From Pseudomonadota bacterium (lineage in GTDB: Bacteria; Pseudomonadota; Gammaproteobacteria; Steroidobacterales; Steroidobacteraceae): DNA of 64,000 bases. Position numbers and translations under genes: made by a program. The stretch covers positions 168,981-232,980 of the forward strand of contig JAJZUT010000003.1 of NCBI GenBank assembly GCA_021847105.1. Reading direction: 5' to 3'. The notes below the pieces were generated by a model. The model was not told where the DNA came from. It did no database searches and saw only the letters and a list, made by a program, of their open reading frames with translations. Below, in pieces: positions 1 through 9,338 of the stretch (positions are counted from its first letter, which is position 1; each line of letters begins with the position of its first letter).

Positions 1-1085
1 TCGGCGATGTAGACCCAGATGACCGCCCCTTGCGAGAACGCGAACGAGGCGATGAACAGCACCAGCATCCACAGTAACCCATCCCGATGCGTGCCCGACA
101 ATTCGATGTACGAGGTCGCCGCGAGTGCGACGATCAGACCGAGCGAGCCGACCCTGAGCAACGAACGGCGACCGAAGCGGTCGATCACTGCCAGCGCCAG
201 CAGCGTGAACACCAGGTTGGTCGCCCCGATGATGACCGCCTGTCCCGCGGCCGAGACCCGCCCGAAGCCGGCGGCCACGAAGATGTCGTTCAGGTAGTAG
301 AGAATGGCGTTGATGCCGGAGAGCTGGTTGAAGCCGGCCACGGCAATCGCGAGCCACATGGATTTGGCATGGCGTCGCCAGGACAGGCGCGCGAGCGCTC
401 CGTCGTTCGAACGCGGTACGCTGGCGTAATCGGCGAGCTCCGCGGTCGGATCCGCAACACCGATGCGGCTCAGCACATCGGCCGCCTCGATGAGCCGTCC
501 GCGCACCGCGAGCCAGCGCGCACTGTTGGGGATGGTGAACAGCAGCGAGCCGAGCAGCGCCGCCGGGAACAGCGCCACCAGGAACTTCCACCGCCAGGCA
601 TCGGCGCCGAGCCCGGCGCGCCCGATGAGGTAATTGCTGAGGTAGGCGACCAGGATCCCGAACACGATGTTGAGCTGAAACACCCCGACCAGCGCCCCGC
701 GGCGCGCCGCGGGGGCGATTTCCGCCAGATACGTCGGGGCGAGCACCGTGGAGGCGCCGATCGCGAGCCCGCCGAGCACCCGCGCCGCGATGAACAGTCC
801 GAGCGTCGGGGCGCTGAAACTGCCGAGCGCCGAGAGCAGATACATCGCAGCGATCAGGCGCAAGCAGTTGCGTGCGCCGTAACGATCCCCCGGATAGCCC
901 GCGAGCAACGCGCCGGTGAGCGTGCCCCACAAAGCGCTGGAGACGGTCCAGCCGAGGCCCGAGGGCGACAGCCCAAAGGTCACCGACAGCCCGTGAGTCG
1001 CCCCGGCGATCACCGCGGTATCGAAGCCGAACAGCAGTCCGGTAATCCCGCCGACAAAGACTCCCTTGGCCAGTACCGAGTTCAT
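1..1085 (-). CDS. Sugar:H+ symporter, MFS sugar porter family (partial, 3' end outside window)
   Basis: Translated from the ATG at 1085 downwards; the frame is still open at base 1, so the C-terminal part is missing. The product is a hydrophobic multi-pass inner-membrane protein. The first helix reads LLFGFDTAVIAGA, and the seventh-helix motif NQLSGINAILYY is typical of XylE/GalP/AraE-type hexose and pentose symporters. The PxSARWLAVRG segment and the RFGRR loop fit the same family. It ends a minus-strand series of receptor, halogenase-like protein and alpha-galactosidase. Import of galactose or another released monosaccharide is therefore likely, but the substrate is inferred from context only. 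Confidence 0.9.
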   Translation of the reverse strand, partial: MNSVLAKGVFVGGITGLLFGFDTAVIAGATHGLSVTFGLSPSGLGWTVSSALWGTLTGALLAGYPGDRYGARNCLRLIAAMYLLSALGSFSAPTLGLFIAARVLGGLAIGASTVLAPTYLAEIAPAARRGALVGVFQLNIVFGILVAYLSNYLIGRAGLGADAWRWKFLVALFPAALLGSLLFTIPNSARWLAVRGRLIEAADVLSRIGVADPTAELADYASVPRSNDGALARLSWRRHAKSMWLAIAVAGFNQLSGINAILYYLNDIFVAAGFGRVSAAGQAVIIGATNLVFTLLALAVIDRFGRRSLLRVGSLGLIVALAATSYIELSGTHRDGLLWMLVLFIASFAFSQGAVIWVYIA

Positions 1086-1158
1086 GCGTTCCCCCTGGTT
1101 CTGTGCGCCGCCCGCCGCAAAAAGATTTGCGCGGCCGCACACGCTCGATCGTCGTGCG

Positions 1159-2394
1159 TCAGCTCTTTGCGGCAGGCGGCTGTGGCCGAAGCGGTGTCTC
1201 GCTCAGCATCAGCACCGAAGTGGGCGCGAGTTGGAAGCGCCTGCCGTGCGTCGTGACGGGCAGGTTTTTGTGCCGCCACAGGTCACGCAGGCGCAGCGGC
1301 AGATAGCCCGGCAGACCCAACTCTGCCCAGCTCAAGCGGACCGTGATCGGCCTAATGCCACGATTGAGCAGCACTACGGCCTCGCGCCCCCCGACGAGCG
1401 GCCGGACCCAGATTTCGGCTTCGCCGTGCCGATACGCGAGGTGCCCCTCGATCCCGAGTGGGTCCTGATCCACTGCGATCACCTCGCGGTTGGTCAGAAT
1501 CTCGCGCGTCGCGGCGTCCATCTGCTCGAGGTCGTTGCCGGCAATGAGCGGTGCGGCGAGGATGGCCCACAGGCTGAACTGAGCACGGTACTGCGCCTCG
1601 CTCATGCCGCCGTTGCCGATCTCGAGCATGTCCGGATCGTTCCAGTGACCGGGCCCGGCATAGCCGCCGAGGCCGACCTGCCGATCCAGGATGTTGAGCA
1701 CGCCGAGCGAGAAGCCGCGGCGGCCACGCCAGGCGTCCCAGATATCCGGGGTCGTCCGCCACAGGTTGCCGCCCGCAGCGGCGCCCCACCGCCACGGTTG
1801 GCGCACGCCCCAGTCGCACAGACTGAACACGATCGGCCGGCCGCTGGCACGCAGCGCATCGCTCATGGTCGCGTAGGCGGCCCGCGGGCGCAGACCGCCG
1901 GTGTTGCACCAGTCGTACTTCAGGTAATCGACACCCCAGCGCGCATAGCGCAGTGCGTCCTGATACTCGTGGCCACGGCTGCCCGGTCTGCCCTGGCAGG
2001 TCTGATCGCCGGCATCGGAGTAGATCCCGAATTTCAGGCCGAGCGCGTGGACGGCTGCGACGACGGCCCTCATGCCGTGCGGAAAGCGCTTCGGGTCGGG
2101 ATAGATGTTGCCGTTGGCATCCCGCCCACCCTGCCAGCAATCATCGATGATCACGTAGCGGTAACCGGCCGCGCGCATCCCGGAGGCGACCATCGCGCGC
2201 GCCTCCCGCTCGATGAGCGCGGCGCTGACGTTGCAACCGAAGTGATTCCAGCTGTTCCAGCCCATCGGCGGGGTGAGCGCCAAGCCATTCGCCGGACGAG
2301 GATAAAAGTGCATTGGCTCACTCGCCGCGGCGAATGGCAGCGGTACGAGCAACACAACGGCGAAGGTCAGCAGCAGCCGCATCGTTCGGCTCAT
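1159..2394 (-). CDS. Alpha-galactosidase, GH27, secreted or periplasmic
   Basis: 411 aa with an N-terminal signal peptide (hydrophobic residues about 6-24). The GH27 core starts at LTPPMGWNSWNHF. The predicted nucleophile is D161 in YLKYDWCNT and the acid/base is D253 in GPGHWNDPDML; both motifs are intact. The family removes terminal alpha-1,6-galactose from raffinose, stachyose, melibiose or galactomannan. It lies 9 bp after the halogenase-like gene and before the sugar porter on the same strand. With the sucrose phosphorylase nearby, the economical reading is trimming of raffinose-type sugars to sucrose plus galactose. An arabinopyranosidase activity, known within GH27, cannot be excluded. 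Confidence 0.92.
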   Translation of the reverse strand: MSRTMRLLLTFAVVLLVPLPFAAASEPMHFYPRPANGLALTPPMGWNSWNHFGCNVSAALIEREARAMVASGMRAAGYRYVIIDDCWQGGRDANGNIYPDPKRFPHGMRAVVAAVHALGLKFGIYSDAGDQTCQGRPGSRGHEYQDALRYARWGVDYLKYDWCNTGGLRPRAAYATMSDALRASGRPIVFSLCDWGVRQPWRWGAAAGGNLWRTTPDIWDAWRGRRGFSLGVLNILDRQVGLGGYAGPGHWNDPDMLEIGNGGMSEAQYRAQFSLWAILAAPLIAGNDLEQMDAATREILTNREVIAVDQDPLGIEGHLAYRHGEAEIWVRPLVGGREAVVLLNRGIRPITVRLSWAELGLPGYLPLRLRDLWRHKNLPVTTHGRRFQLAPTSVLMLSETPLRPQPPAAKS

Positions 2395-2403
2395 CAGGCC
2401 ACC

Positions 2404-3906
2404 TCAGGCGCTGCGGCAGTGCCGTGCGATGTAGTCCTGGTGCGTCGGCATGCCGCGCGCGGCCGACTCCAGGGTACGGCGCAACTGCTCGAGGTACTCG
2501 GTGCCTGAGAAGTTGCGGTAATCAAGCAGCGGATCGTTGCGCTGCGGCCAGTTCATCTGTCCGATGTGCACGGCCAACCAGCTGTTGGGTCCGAAGATGT
2601 CCAACTCCCCCGGCAGAATCCGCCCGTAGCGGCGGAAATGCTCAATCTTGACCTGCAGCGTTTCGGGAATCGACATGTTCGCGCAGTAGCGCCACAGCTC
2701 GCTGTCGGTGCGGCTGTTGAGGTGATAGTGCAGGATGATGAAGTCGCGGATGCGCTCGACCTCGGCGGCCGCCACGCGGTTGTATTCCTGGATCACCACC
2801 GGATCGAAGTCCAGATCGGGGAAATAGGCGATGAGCTTGGAGATGCCCGCCTGGATCAGGTGGATCGCCGTCGACTCGAGCGGCTCGAGAAAGCCGCTCG
2901 CTAGCCCGATCGCGATCACGTTTTTCTCCCAGAACCGCTTGCGCCGCCCCGGTACGTAGCGAATCAGCCGCGGCTCGGCGAGCGGCTTGCCGTCGAGATG
3001 GCCCATCAGCACGCGGGCCGCTTCCTCGTCGCTGCTGAATCCCGAGGCGTACACGTGACCGTTGCCGGTGCGATGCTGCAGCGCGATGCGCCACTGCCAG
3101 CCCGCCGTGTGCGCGGTCGAGCGCGTGAAGGGCGTCAGCTCGGTCCGCTCCGACGGCACGGCGAGCGCCCGATTGCACGGCAGCCAGTGCGACCAGTCTT
3201 CGTAGCCGCACTGCAGCGCGCCTTCGATCAGCAGCGCGCGCATCCCCGAGCAATCGATGAACAGTTCACCGCCGATGCGCTCGCCGCTCGCCATGCGCAC
3301 GGCACTGACGAACCCGCTCGCACCCTCCTGCTCGACTGCCACCACCTTGCCCTCGATGCGCTTGACGCCGCGTGCCTCGGCGTATTCGCGCAGAAAGCGC
3401 GCATACAGACTGGCATCGAAGTGATAGGCATAGAGATAAGTCGAGAGCACGTTGCGCGGATCACTCGCAGGGCGATCGAACCGGCCGGCTTTCGCCGCCG
3501 CCCAGGCCATGCAGTACTCATCGAGGCTCGCCGCCTTGCCCTGCGCCTGGGCGCGCTGCCAATGATGCTGGATCTGCACCAGGTCAAAAGGCCGGCCATA
3601 GCTGCCGAAGGGGTGGAAGTACCGGTGGCCGAGCTTGGCCCAGTTGACGAACTGGATGCCGAGCTTGTAGGTGCCCTGGGTGCGCCGCAGGAACTCGTGC
3701 TCCTCGATGCCGAGCATGTCGTTGAACAGCCTGATCGGCGGAATGGTTGCCTCGCCCACCCCGACGATCCCGATGTCGTCCGATTCGACGAGCGTGATGG
3801 CACAATTGCGCTCGAGGGTGCGGGCGAGCGCCGCAGCGGTCATCCAACCTGCCGAGCCGCCACCCACAATGACAATCTGCTCGATCCTGCGGGTCATGTC
3901 GGACAT
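2404..3906 (-). CDS. Flavin-dependent tryptophan halogenase family protein
   Basis: 500 aa. The FAD-binding GGGSAGW motif lies near residue 17. The conserved lysine that carries the haloamine in this family is present in GTYKLGIQF, and the catalytic-glutamate region reads GFLEPLESTAIHLIQ. The signature WxWxIP is WQWRIA here, with the proline replaced by alanine. The family chlorinates or brominates aromatic rings using reduced flavin, halide and oxygen. No flavin reductase is encoded next to it. Such genes recur beside TonB receptors in sugar-use loci of Xanthomonadales and Caulobacter, where the substrate is generally unknown. It lies between the receptor gene and the alpha-galactosidase on the same strand. 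Confidence 0.88.
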   Translation of the reverse strand: MSDMTRRIEQIVIVGGGSAGWMTAAALARTLERNCAITLVESDDIGIVGVGEATIPPIRLFNDMLGIEEHEFLRRTQGTYKLGIQFVNWAKLGHRYFHPFGSYGRPFDLVQIQHHWQRAQAQGKAASLDEYCMAWAAAKAGRFDRPASDPRNVLSTYLYAYHFDASLYARFLREYAEARGVKRIEGKVVAVEQEGASGFVSAVRMASGERIGGELFIDCSGMRALLIEGALQCGYEDWSHWLPCNRALAVPSERTELTPFTRSTAHTAGWQWRIALQHRTGNGHVYASGFSSDEEAARVLMGHLDGKPLAEPRLIRYVPGRRKRFWEKNVIAIGLASGFLEPLESTAIHLIQAGISKLIAYFPDLDFDPVVIQEYNRVAAAEVERIRDFIILHYHLNSRTDSELWRYCANMSIPETLQVKIEHFRRYGRILPGELDIFGPNSWLAVHIGQMNWPQRNDPLLDYRNFSGTEYLEQLRRTLESAARGMPTHQDYIARHCRSA

Positions 3907-3976
3907 TTTCCGGCCTCACGCGCCGGCGCGCAAAGGAACGTCACTCACCCCGGTCGGCGGAGCCGCTCCCGGGTGG

Positions 3977-4046
3977 CAAAAGCTGCAAAACGCGCCGGCA
4001 CGGGGCGGGAGAGTGCTTTGGGGGGCAAACTGTCCCCGTGCCGGCG
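3977..4046 (-). terminator. Hairpin downstream of the TonB receptor gene
   Basis: A perfect 13-bp inverted repeat (CGCCGGCACGGGG at 3993-4005 and its complement at 4034-4046) is separated by 28 nt. On the minus strand it is followed by a T-rich stretch (TTTTGCAGCTTTT). It starts 12 bp after the receptor stop codon. The long loop makes it an imperfect intrinsic terminator. It may act as an attenuator that lowers expression of the downstream halogenase and galactosidase genes relative to the receptor. Confidence 0.55.
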
Positions 4047-4057
4047 GTCCAAACCGG

Positions 4058-6637
4058 CTAGAACTTCACGGTGAGATTCGCCAGTACCGTCCGGCCAGGG
4101 ACTGCGCTCACTTGGATGACGCCCGGCCCGGTAATGACGCCGCCGGTACCGCTCACGGCGATGGTATTGAACAGGTTGTTTACATGCACGCCGACCGAGA
4201 TGTGCGCGTCGATGTCGTAGGAGGCAAACAAATCGAAGATGTCCTGCTCGGGCACGTAGAACGGCTGAGTCTGGCTGATGTTCTGCTTGGTTTGTCCCTG
4301 CCACACGAAACCGCCGGTGAGCGCGCGCCAGCGGTATGTCGGGGCAATAGCCCACATCACCTTGGACATTCGTACCGGCATGTACCCCGAGCCCTGATTG
4401 ATCAACTGACTCGGGCTCGGTCCCACCTCGTTCGCATCGACCTTCGGGTCCTCGTAGGTCGCCTGCGCATAGAGCGAGAAGCCCCCTCGATCCCATGTGG
4501 CCTCGAACTCCCCGCCGTTCGCCGAATAGCTCACGTTGGAGTAGCGCGTGGCGGGAGGCTGGGTGAGATCGAAGCTCGACTCGCCGAAGCTCGTATGGAA
4601 GTACGAGAGTGTCACCCCGTAGCTGCCATCAAGCAAAGTGCCCTGATGCTTGATGCCGGCTTCCTGCTGCAACACGATGTCGACGGCCTTGCCGGCTCCG
4701 GAGGAATTTAGCGAACCGTTCGGATTGGTGTAACCCGAGAGGATGTTGCGGTCCGTGTTTGCCTTACCGCCCCGACTCGCACGCGCGTACACGCTCGTGT
4801 TGTCATTCAGCATGTACAGCGCACCGACCGACCACGAGCGATAGAGTATTCCGTAGTTGAGCGGCTCGTACGTATTGGGATCGATCGTCGAATAGGAAAC
4901 GAGCGGCATGCCGAGGCCACCCGTGGAACTGAACCGCCAGCCATTAAGATAGCCGACCTGAGTCGTACCCGCACTGGCGCTTTCGGCCCAGCCGGTCACG
5001 CGGTAATCGTCCTGGCGCACACTCGCTTGCAGCTGCAGCTGGTCCTTGCTCCAGGTCAGATCGAGATATGGCGCCGTGTCTGTCACGTCCATGTTGTAAA
5101 GTCTGTCGACGGACGCGCCCCAGGCCGTATTGTAGCCGCTGACCCCGTTATTGCTGAGCAGCTGCCCGGTGACACTGAGCAAATCGAGGTTCGCCGGGCT
5201 ATTGCCGCTCAACGCCTGCAGCTGCGAATTCGGGTGCCAGCTCTGGTCGATCGTCTGCGACATGTAGAACAAACCGCCGCCGGTGGTGAACTTGCCGTAC
5301 GGCGTGCGCCAGTGATCCTGCAACGACAAATCGTTCACCACATTGCCCATGTTGTGCATGTTGGTGTAGATCTGGGTCTGGTTGTTAAGCCGCCCGGTGT
5401 ATGCCTGTCCGGCATTCGGACCGTCTGCATAGACGACTTGGCCCACGGTTTGCCCGTTCACCGTGCTGCCTATGATGGAAGAAGTGTCGCCCAGCTGAAA
5501 GAACTGCGCGGCAAATTTTCCGTGGATCCAGCTGACTCGGAATTTGTCGTCTACGGACAGGTTGCCAAGCGGCATGTAATAAAATTCGCTGCCGACAGAG
5601 TCGACGTAGGCGTGAATGCCGTTATTGCGCGTCTGGCCAAACTGACCGGAGATATTTCCCAGATAGTTGATGGTCTGGTTGTAGACGCCGACCGTCGTGC
5701 CGTTGCGAACATCGAAACCGGGATAGGCGGACAGGCCCGACAACGTATTGCCGTTACCCACCGCATAGACCGGCCCGCCGGCATTATACTCTTCGCGATC
5801 ATTCAGCAGCTTCACGTACAGACGAACGAAGCCTTTGCCATCGGGCAGATCGTGCGTGATGTTGCCCTTGATCTGATAACCGTTGTTACCGATGAACCCC
5901 TGATCGCGCAGACCCGTGCCGTGCAGGTAGTACCCATCCACATGGTAGCGCCAAGCACTATTGATCGGGCCGCCGAACGCGAAGTCGAGCTTGGTCTCGC
6001 CGAACCCGAGTCCCTGCGAGAGCGTGAACTCACCGCTCTTGTGTCGGCCGGTGGCACTGATGAAGTTGATCACCGCCCCGGGCGCGCCGGCGGCAAGCGT
6101 CGCGGCGCTACCGCCGACCGTCGCCTGCATGGTTTCGGAGACATCGAACCGAGTCCAGTAGTCGTTGTTGCCGAAGTTCATGTCACCGAACAGCACCTGC
6201 GGCAGACCGTCTTCCTGAATCTGCACGAACGGCGCGCCACCGGTGGTCACCGGCAGACCGCGGACGGTGAAGTTATTGTTGGCCGCTCCGTTGTTGTCCT
6301 GCACGGACATCCCCGGAACCAAGCGCAGCATCTCCGCGGTCGAGCTTGGCGCCATATCGAGGATCAGCTTGCTGGAGATGGTGGTCACCTGCTCGGAGGT
6401 GCGCAGATTGCTCACCGGATGCACCGATGCGGTGACCACGACCTGCTGCAGCATGTTGCTCGAGGCGGCGATGGTCGCAGCGCCGGCAGACTCGGCGTTC
6501 GCAGCCTTGGCAACGGCCACCGTGCCCAGGGCGAGCGAAACGGCGGCGGCGACGCTCATCAGTCGCGCGGTGCGCGAAGCACCGGCGGTCGATGAGTGAA
6601 TGAGATCGATCTGCTTCGATGAGTTGTGATGCTTCAA
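4058..6637 (-). CDS. TonB-dependent outer-membrane receptor, probable sucrose/raffinose-type oligosaccharide uptake
   Basis: The preferred start is TTG at 6637, preceded by AGAGGGGG with good spacing; an ATG at 6694 has no ribosome site. This gives 859 aa with a signal sequence (MSVAAAVSLALG region), then VVVTASV and a plug domain (NNFTVRGLPV). A large beta-barrel follows, ending in LTVKF with the terminal phenylalanine typical of outer-membrane proteins. The substrate is inferred from context: fructokinase, sucrose phosphorylase, alpha-galactosidase and a LacI regulator whose putative operators sit just upstream (6715-6750). This resembles the logic of the Xanthomonas sux locus. An iron-siderophore role is less likely in this setting. 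Confidence 0.88.
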   Translation of the reverse strand: MKHHNSSKQIDLIHSSTAGASRTARLMSVAAAVSLALGTVAVAKAANAESAGAATIAASSNMLQQVVVTASVHPVSNLRTSEQVTTISSKLILDMAPSSTAEMLRLVPGMSVQDNNGAANNNFTVRGLPVTTGGAPFVQIQEDGLPQVLFGDMNFGNNDYWTRFDVSETMQATVGGSAATLAAGAPGAVINFISATGRHKSGEFTLSQGLGFGETKLDFAFGGPINSAWRYHVDGYYLHGTGLRDQGFIGNNGYQIKGNITHDLPDGKGFVRLYVKLLNDREEYNAGGPVYAVGNGNTLSGLSAYPGFDVRNGTTVGVYNQTINYLGNISGQFGQTRNNGIHAYVDSVGSEFYYMPLGNLSVDDKFRVSWIHGKFAAQFFQLGDTSSIIGSTVNGQTVGQVVYADGPNAGQAYTGRLNNQTQIYTNMHNMGNVVNDLSLQDHWRTPYGKFTTGGGLFYMSQTIDQSWHPNSQLQALSGNSPANLDLLSVTGQLLSNNGVSGYNTAWGASVDRLYNMDVTDTAPYLDLTWSKDQLQLQASVRQDDYRVTGWAESASAGTTQVGYLNGWRFSSTGGLGMPLVSYSTIDPNTYEPLNYGILYRSWSVGALYMLNDNTSVYARASRGGKANTDRNILSGYTNPNGSLNSSGAGKAVDIVLQQEAGIKHQGTLLDGSYGVTLSYFHTSFGESSFDLTQPPATRYSNVSYSANGGEFEATWDRGGFSLYAQATYEDPKVDANEVGPSPSQLINQGSGYMPVRMSKVMWAIAPTYRWRALTGGFVWQGQTKQNISQTQPFYVPEQDIFDLFASYDIDAHISVGVHVNNLFNTIAVSGTGGVITGPGVIQVSAVPGRTVLANLTVKF

Positions 6638-6710
6638 GGTATCCCCCTCTGACGCCTCAGCGTCGTCCGCGACCCTCAAGTCGAGTGCGCGCATGGTAAA
6701 AGTAGAGCAC

Positions 6711-6750
6711 AATATACAAACGATTGCAACATGAACTACAGACGATTGCA
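6711..6750 (-). promoter_or_regulatory. Two LacI-type operators and -10 element before the TonB receptor gene
   Basis: Two copies of a 14-bp site read on the minus strand as TGCAATCGTTTGTA (6715-6728) and TGCAATCGTCTGTA (6737-6750). Their spacing is exactly 22 bp, about two helical turns. The same element occurs at 9303-9316 and shows the central CG dyad typical of LacI-family operators (CAATCGATTG). A TATATT -10 candidate (6711-6716) abuts the proximal copy, so a bound repressor would cover the promoter. The likely binder is the LacI protein encoded at 10591-11625. Confidence 0.7.
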
Positions 6751-6770
6751 ATAAAACTGTGATAGGTGCG

Positions 6771-7664
6771 CTAACCGGCCGCGAGCACCATCGCCCCGGC
6801 GATGCCGGCGTGCTCCCCGAGCGCCGGGGCGACAATCAACCGATCGAAGCCGCCGGCGCGCGCGGCAACGGGCAAATAGCCTGCAAGCTCGCGCTCGGCG
6901 GCGCGGCGGATGTATGGCAGGAGCCGCTCGCTCATCACTCCGCCGCCGAACACGATTCGCCGCGTCGACAGCAGCAGCATCACAGTTGCGGCGAGCTGGC
7001 CGAGGTAATCCCCGATGATCTCGATCCCCGGGTGCGCATCGGGCAGCGCTGCGAGCTTCTCGCCCCAGCGCGCACGAATCGCCGGACCGCTCGCAAGTCC
7101 CTCGAGGCAATCGCCGTGAAACGGGCAAGTGCCGGGAAAATCGCCATCCCCGCCGTGGCGCCGCACGCGGATGTGGCCCATCTCAGGATGCAGCATGCCG
7201 CTCACCGTGCGGCCCGCGACGACCGCGCCACCGCCGATGCCAGTACCAACTGTGACATAGACTAGCGAGTCCACGTCCGTCCCGGCGCCGAAGCGGGTTT
7301 CCGCCAATGCTGCGGCGTTGACGTCCGTGTCGAGCCCGACCGGACACTCGAAGCGCGCCAACGGCGCCACCAGCGAGACGTCGGACCAACCCGGCTTCGG
7401 TGTATTCAGAATCGAGCCCCAGGTCCGCGAGCGCCGATCGATATCGAGCGGCCCGAAGGCCGCCACGCCGATTCCGGCGAGCGGCCCGACCCGCTCGCGC
7501 ACGTGCTCGAAAAATTCGACGACCGCCGCCAGGGTCGTCGCCGGGGTGCTCGTCGGAATGAGCACCCGCCACTGCTGCGCAATCTCGAGCGGACCATACC
7601 CGGCGGCGCAGACGAATTTCGTTCCGCCCGCCTCGATCGCTCCGAACAATGCTCGCGTGCTCAT
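6771..7664 (-). CDS. ROK family sugar kinase, probable fructokinase
   Basis: 297 aa of cytoplasmic ROK kinase. The N-terminal ATP-binding segment reads FGAIEAGGTKFVCA, very close to known fructokinases. The ROK signature with zinc ligands is GTCPFHGDCLEGLASGPA, and the GTGIGGG loop is present. It follows sucrose phosphorylase on the same strand with a 72-bp gap, so the two are probably cotranscribed. Sucrose phosphorylase releases free fructose and this enzyme would phosphorylate it to fructose-6-phosphate. Glucokinase or mannokinase activity is possible in the family, but the sequence and context favour fructose. Confidence 0.88.
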   Translation of the reverse strand: MSTRALFGAIEAGGTKFVCAAGYGPLEIAQQWRVLIPTSTPATTLAAVVEFFEHVRERVGPLAGIGVAAFGPLDIDRRSRTWGSILNTPKPGWSDVSLVAPLARFECPVGLDTDVNAAALAETRFGAGTDVDSLVYVTVGTGIGGGAVVAGRTVSGMLHPEMGHIRVRRHGGDGDFPGTCPFHGDCLEGLASGPAIRARWGEKLAALPDAHPGIEIIGDYLGQLAATVMLLLSTRRIVFGGGVMSERLLPYIRRAAERELAGYLPVAARAGGFDRLIVAPALGEHAGIAGAMVLAAG

Positions 7665-7736
7665 CCCCCTCCCCCAGCGATAGTGCCCCGGCTTCCGGGG
7701 CCCGTGCTCAGCGCATCGGCTCTGAAGCCGTCGCGC

Positions 7737-9257
7737 TCAATCGCCCCAGTCGACCCGCTTCTCGGCAAGGCTCGCCTGCGGCCACTGGCACTCGAGCACC
7801 ACAGTCTGCTCGGCGCCGTCTTCGCCATGGCGCACGCACCAGCTCCCCGCCGCCAGATCGGCGATGAGCTCCACGTGCGCCGAGCCGGCTTGCCAGCGCA
7901 GCGCCAGCACCGAGTCCGCGCTGCGCCCGATGCGCAGCGCACCCTGAAACGCCGGGTGGGTATTGCGCAGGCGAATCAGCGCGCACAGGTCCCGCACGAC
8001 GGGCCGCTCGAGTTCGGCCAGCAATTCTGCTTCACTGTAGCGGTGCCGGTTGATATCGCGACCGACGCCGGTGCACTCGAGCTGCTGCAGGTCGTTGTGT
8101 CCACCAAGCAGCCCGACGTAATAGATCTGCGGGATGCCGGGGAAGAACAGCTGTACCGCGCGCGCGAGCAGATACAGCCGGTCATCGCGGCCGAGCGCAT
8201 CATAAAAGGTGCAATTGACCTGATACAGATCGAGGTTCGAGGCCGCCGCGCCCGTGGCGAGACGGCTCTGCCCGCCGCTACGCGCATGGATGGTCTCGAC
8301 CAACCGGTCAATCTGCTCGGCCGGCAGCAACCCCGGCCGGCCCGCCGCACCGCCCTCCGGGCCGACGTCGATGACCCCGATGCCATCGTGGGTATCGAGA
8401 ACCGTGAGTGCGTTGCGCGGGCGAATCTCGAGCCAGTGCTTCAGATAACGCGCAGTGCCCTGGTACAGCGCGTGCAGGACGAGCGGCGGCAGCGCGAAGT
8501 CGTAAACCCAGTCGACGCGGGCGGCGATGTCGATCTGGCGCAGGTAGTGCGAATGCACTTCGACCAGCACCTCCATGCCGAGCGAATGCGCGAGCGCGGC
8601 CAGCTCATCGATGAACTCGAACGTCTCCGGCAGCATGAAGCAGCTCGTGCCGGCGCGCTTGATCGCGTAGCCGACTGCATCGAGTCGGATGGCGCGAATC
8701 CCGTGTGCGCTGAAGGTGCGCAGGATTCCTTCCAGATACGCCCGCCCCTGCCGGTGGCGCACGTCGATATCGAGCTGTTGCGAGGTAAACGTCGTCCACA
8801 GGATCCGCTTCTCGCCGTTTGCGAGCGTGGCGGGCGTGAACGGTAGACCGGGACGCGGCCGATAGATCGCGGTCAGCTCCCGTTCGTGCGCGCCCTGCGG
8901 GAATACGGTATCGAGGGTGAGGAACAGCCCATTAAAGGCGGACTCGCGCCCGTGCTGGGAGAAATCGTGAAACTGTGGCGAGTCGGCCGAGATGTGATTG
9001 ACGATGACATCGGCCATCACGTCGATGCGTCCGGCAAGCCGCGCCACGTCCGCCCACGACCCGAGCCGCTCATCGACCCGATCGTGATCGATCGGATCGA
9101 AGCCAGCGTCCGCCCCGTCGATCCGGTGAAAGAACGGCAGCAGGTGCACGGTGGCGAACAACCCCGCGAGCGGACCGGCGAGCAGTCGCTCGAGATCGAC
9201 GAGCCGCCCGCCGCCGAACCGATCCACGTAGGTGATGAGCTGGACCTGATTTTTCAT
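7737..9257 (-). CDS. Sucrose phosphorylase, GH13 subfamily 18
   Basis: 506 aa starting MKNQVQLITYVDRFGGG, the standard opening of sucrose phosphorylases. Catalytic residues are D193 in RLDAVGYA (nucleophile), E233 in LVEVHSHY (acid/base) and D291 in LDTHDGIG (transition-state stabiliser). ATGAAASNLDLYQVN and the acceptor-site context GADAGFDPIDHDRVDERLG also match the Bifidobacterium enzyme closely. It converts sucrose and phosphate to alpha-glucose-1-phosphate and fructose in the cytoplasm, saving one ATP compared with hydrolysis. In the Xanthomonas sux locus this position is taken by an amylosucrase-like enzyme. The start lies 82 bp from the divergent MFS gene. Confidence 0.95.
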   Translation of the reverse strand: MKNQVQLITYVDRFGGGRLVDLERLLAGPLAGLFATVHLLPFFHRIDGADAGFDPIDHDRVDERLGSWADVARLAGRIDVMADVIVNHISADSPQFHDFSQHGRESAFNGLFLTLDTVFPQGAHERELTAIYRPRPGLPFTPATLANGEKRILWTTFTSQQLDIDVRHRQGRAYLEGILRTFSAHGIRAIRLDAVGYAIKRAGTSCFMLPETFEFIDELAALAHSLGMEVLVEVHSHYLRQIDIAARVDWVYDFALPPLVLHALYQGTARYLKHWLEIRPRNALTVLDTHDGIGVIDVGPEGGAAGRPGLLPAEQIDRLVETIHARSGGQSRLATGAAASNLDLYQVNCTFYDALGRDDRLYLLARAVQLFFPGIPQIYYVGLLGGHNDLQQLECTGVGRDINRHRYSEAELLAELERPVVRDLCALIRLRNTHPAFQGALRIGRSADSVLALRWQAGSAHVELIADLAAGSWCVRHGEDGAEQTVVLECQWPQASLAEKRVDWGD

Positions 9258-9274
9258 GAGCGGCGTACTGCGGG

Positions 9275-9316
9275 TTTACGACGACACGGGTGTGGCCTAT
9301 AATGCAATCGATTGTA
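9275..9316 (+). promoter_or_regulatory. MFS gene promoter overlapped by a LacI-type operator
   Basis: The -35 candidate TTTACG (9275-9280) is followed after 17 bp by a consensus TATAAT (9298-9303). The operator TGCAATCGATTGTA (9303-9316) starts on the last base of the -10 and covers the expected transcription start, an ideal place for repression. Its core CAATCGATTG is a perfect palindrome. On the other strand, TTTACA (9323-9328) lies 18 bp from CATTAT (9299-9304). The same operator could therefore also control the divergent sucrose phosphorylase gene. Confidence 0.75.
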
Positions 9317-9338
9317 TGCGAATGTAAAGGGGGGAGAG

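Noticed and set aside
87..1256. Long plus-strand open frame of 389 codons
   Set aside because: Low-complexity Arg/Glu/Ala-rich translation; it is the antisense of the sugar porter gene, whose minus-strand frame has clear transporter motifs.
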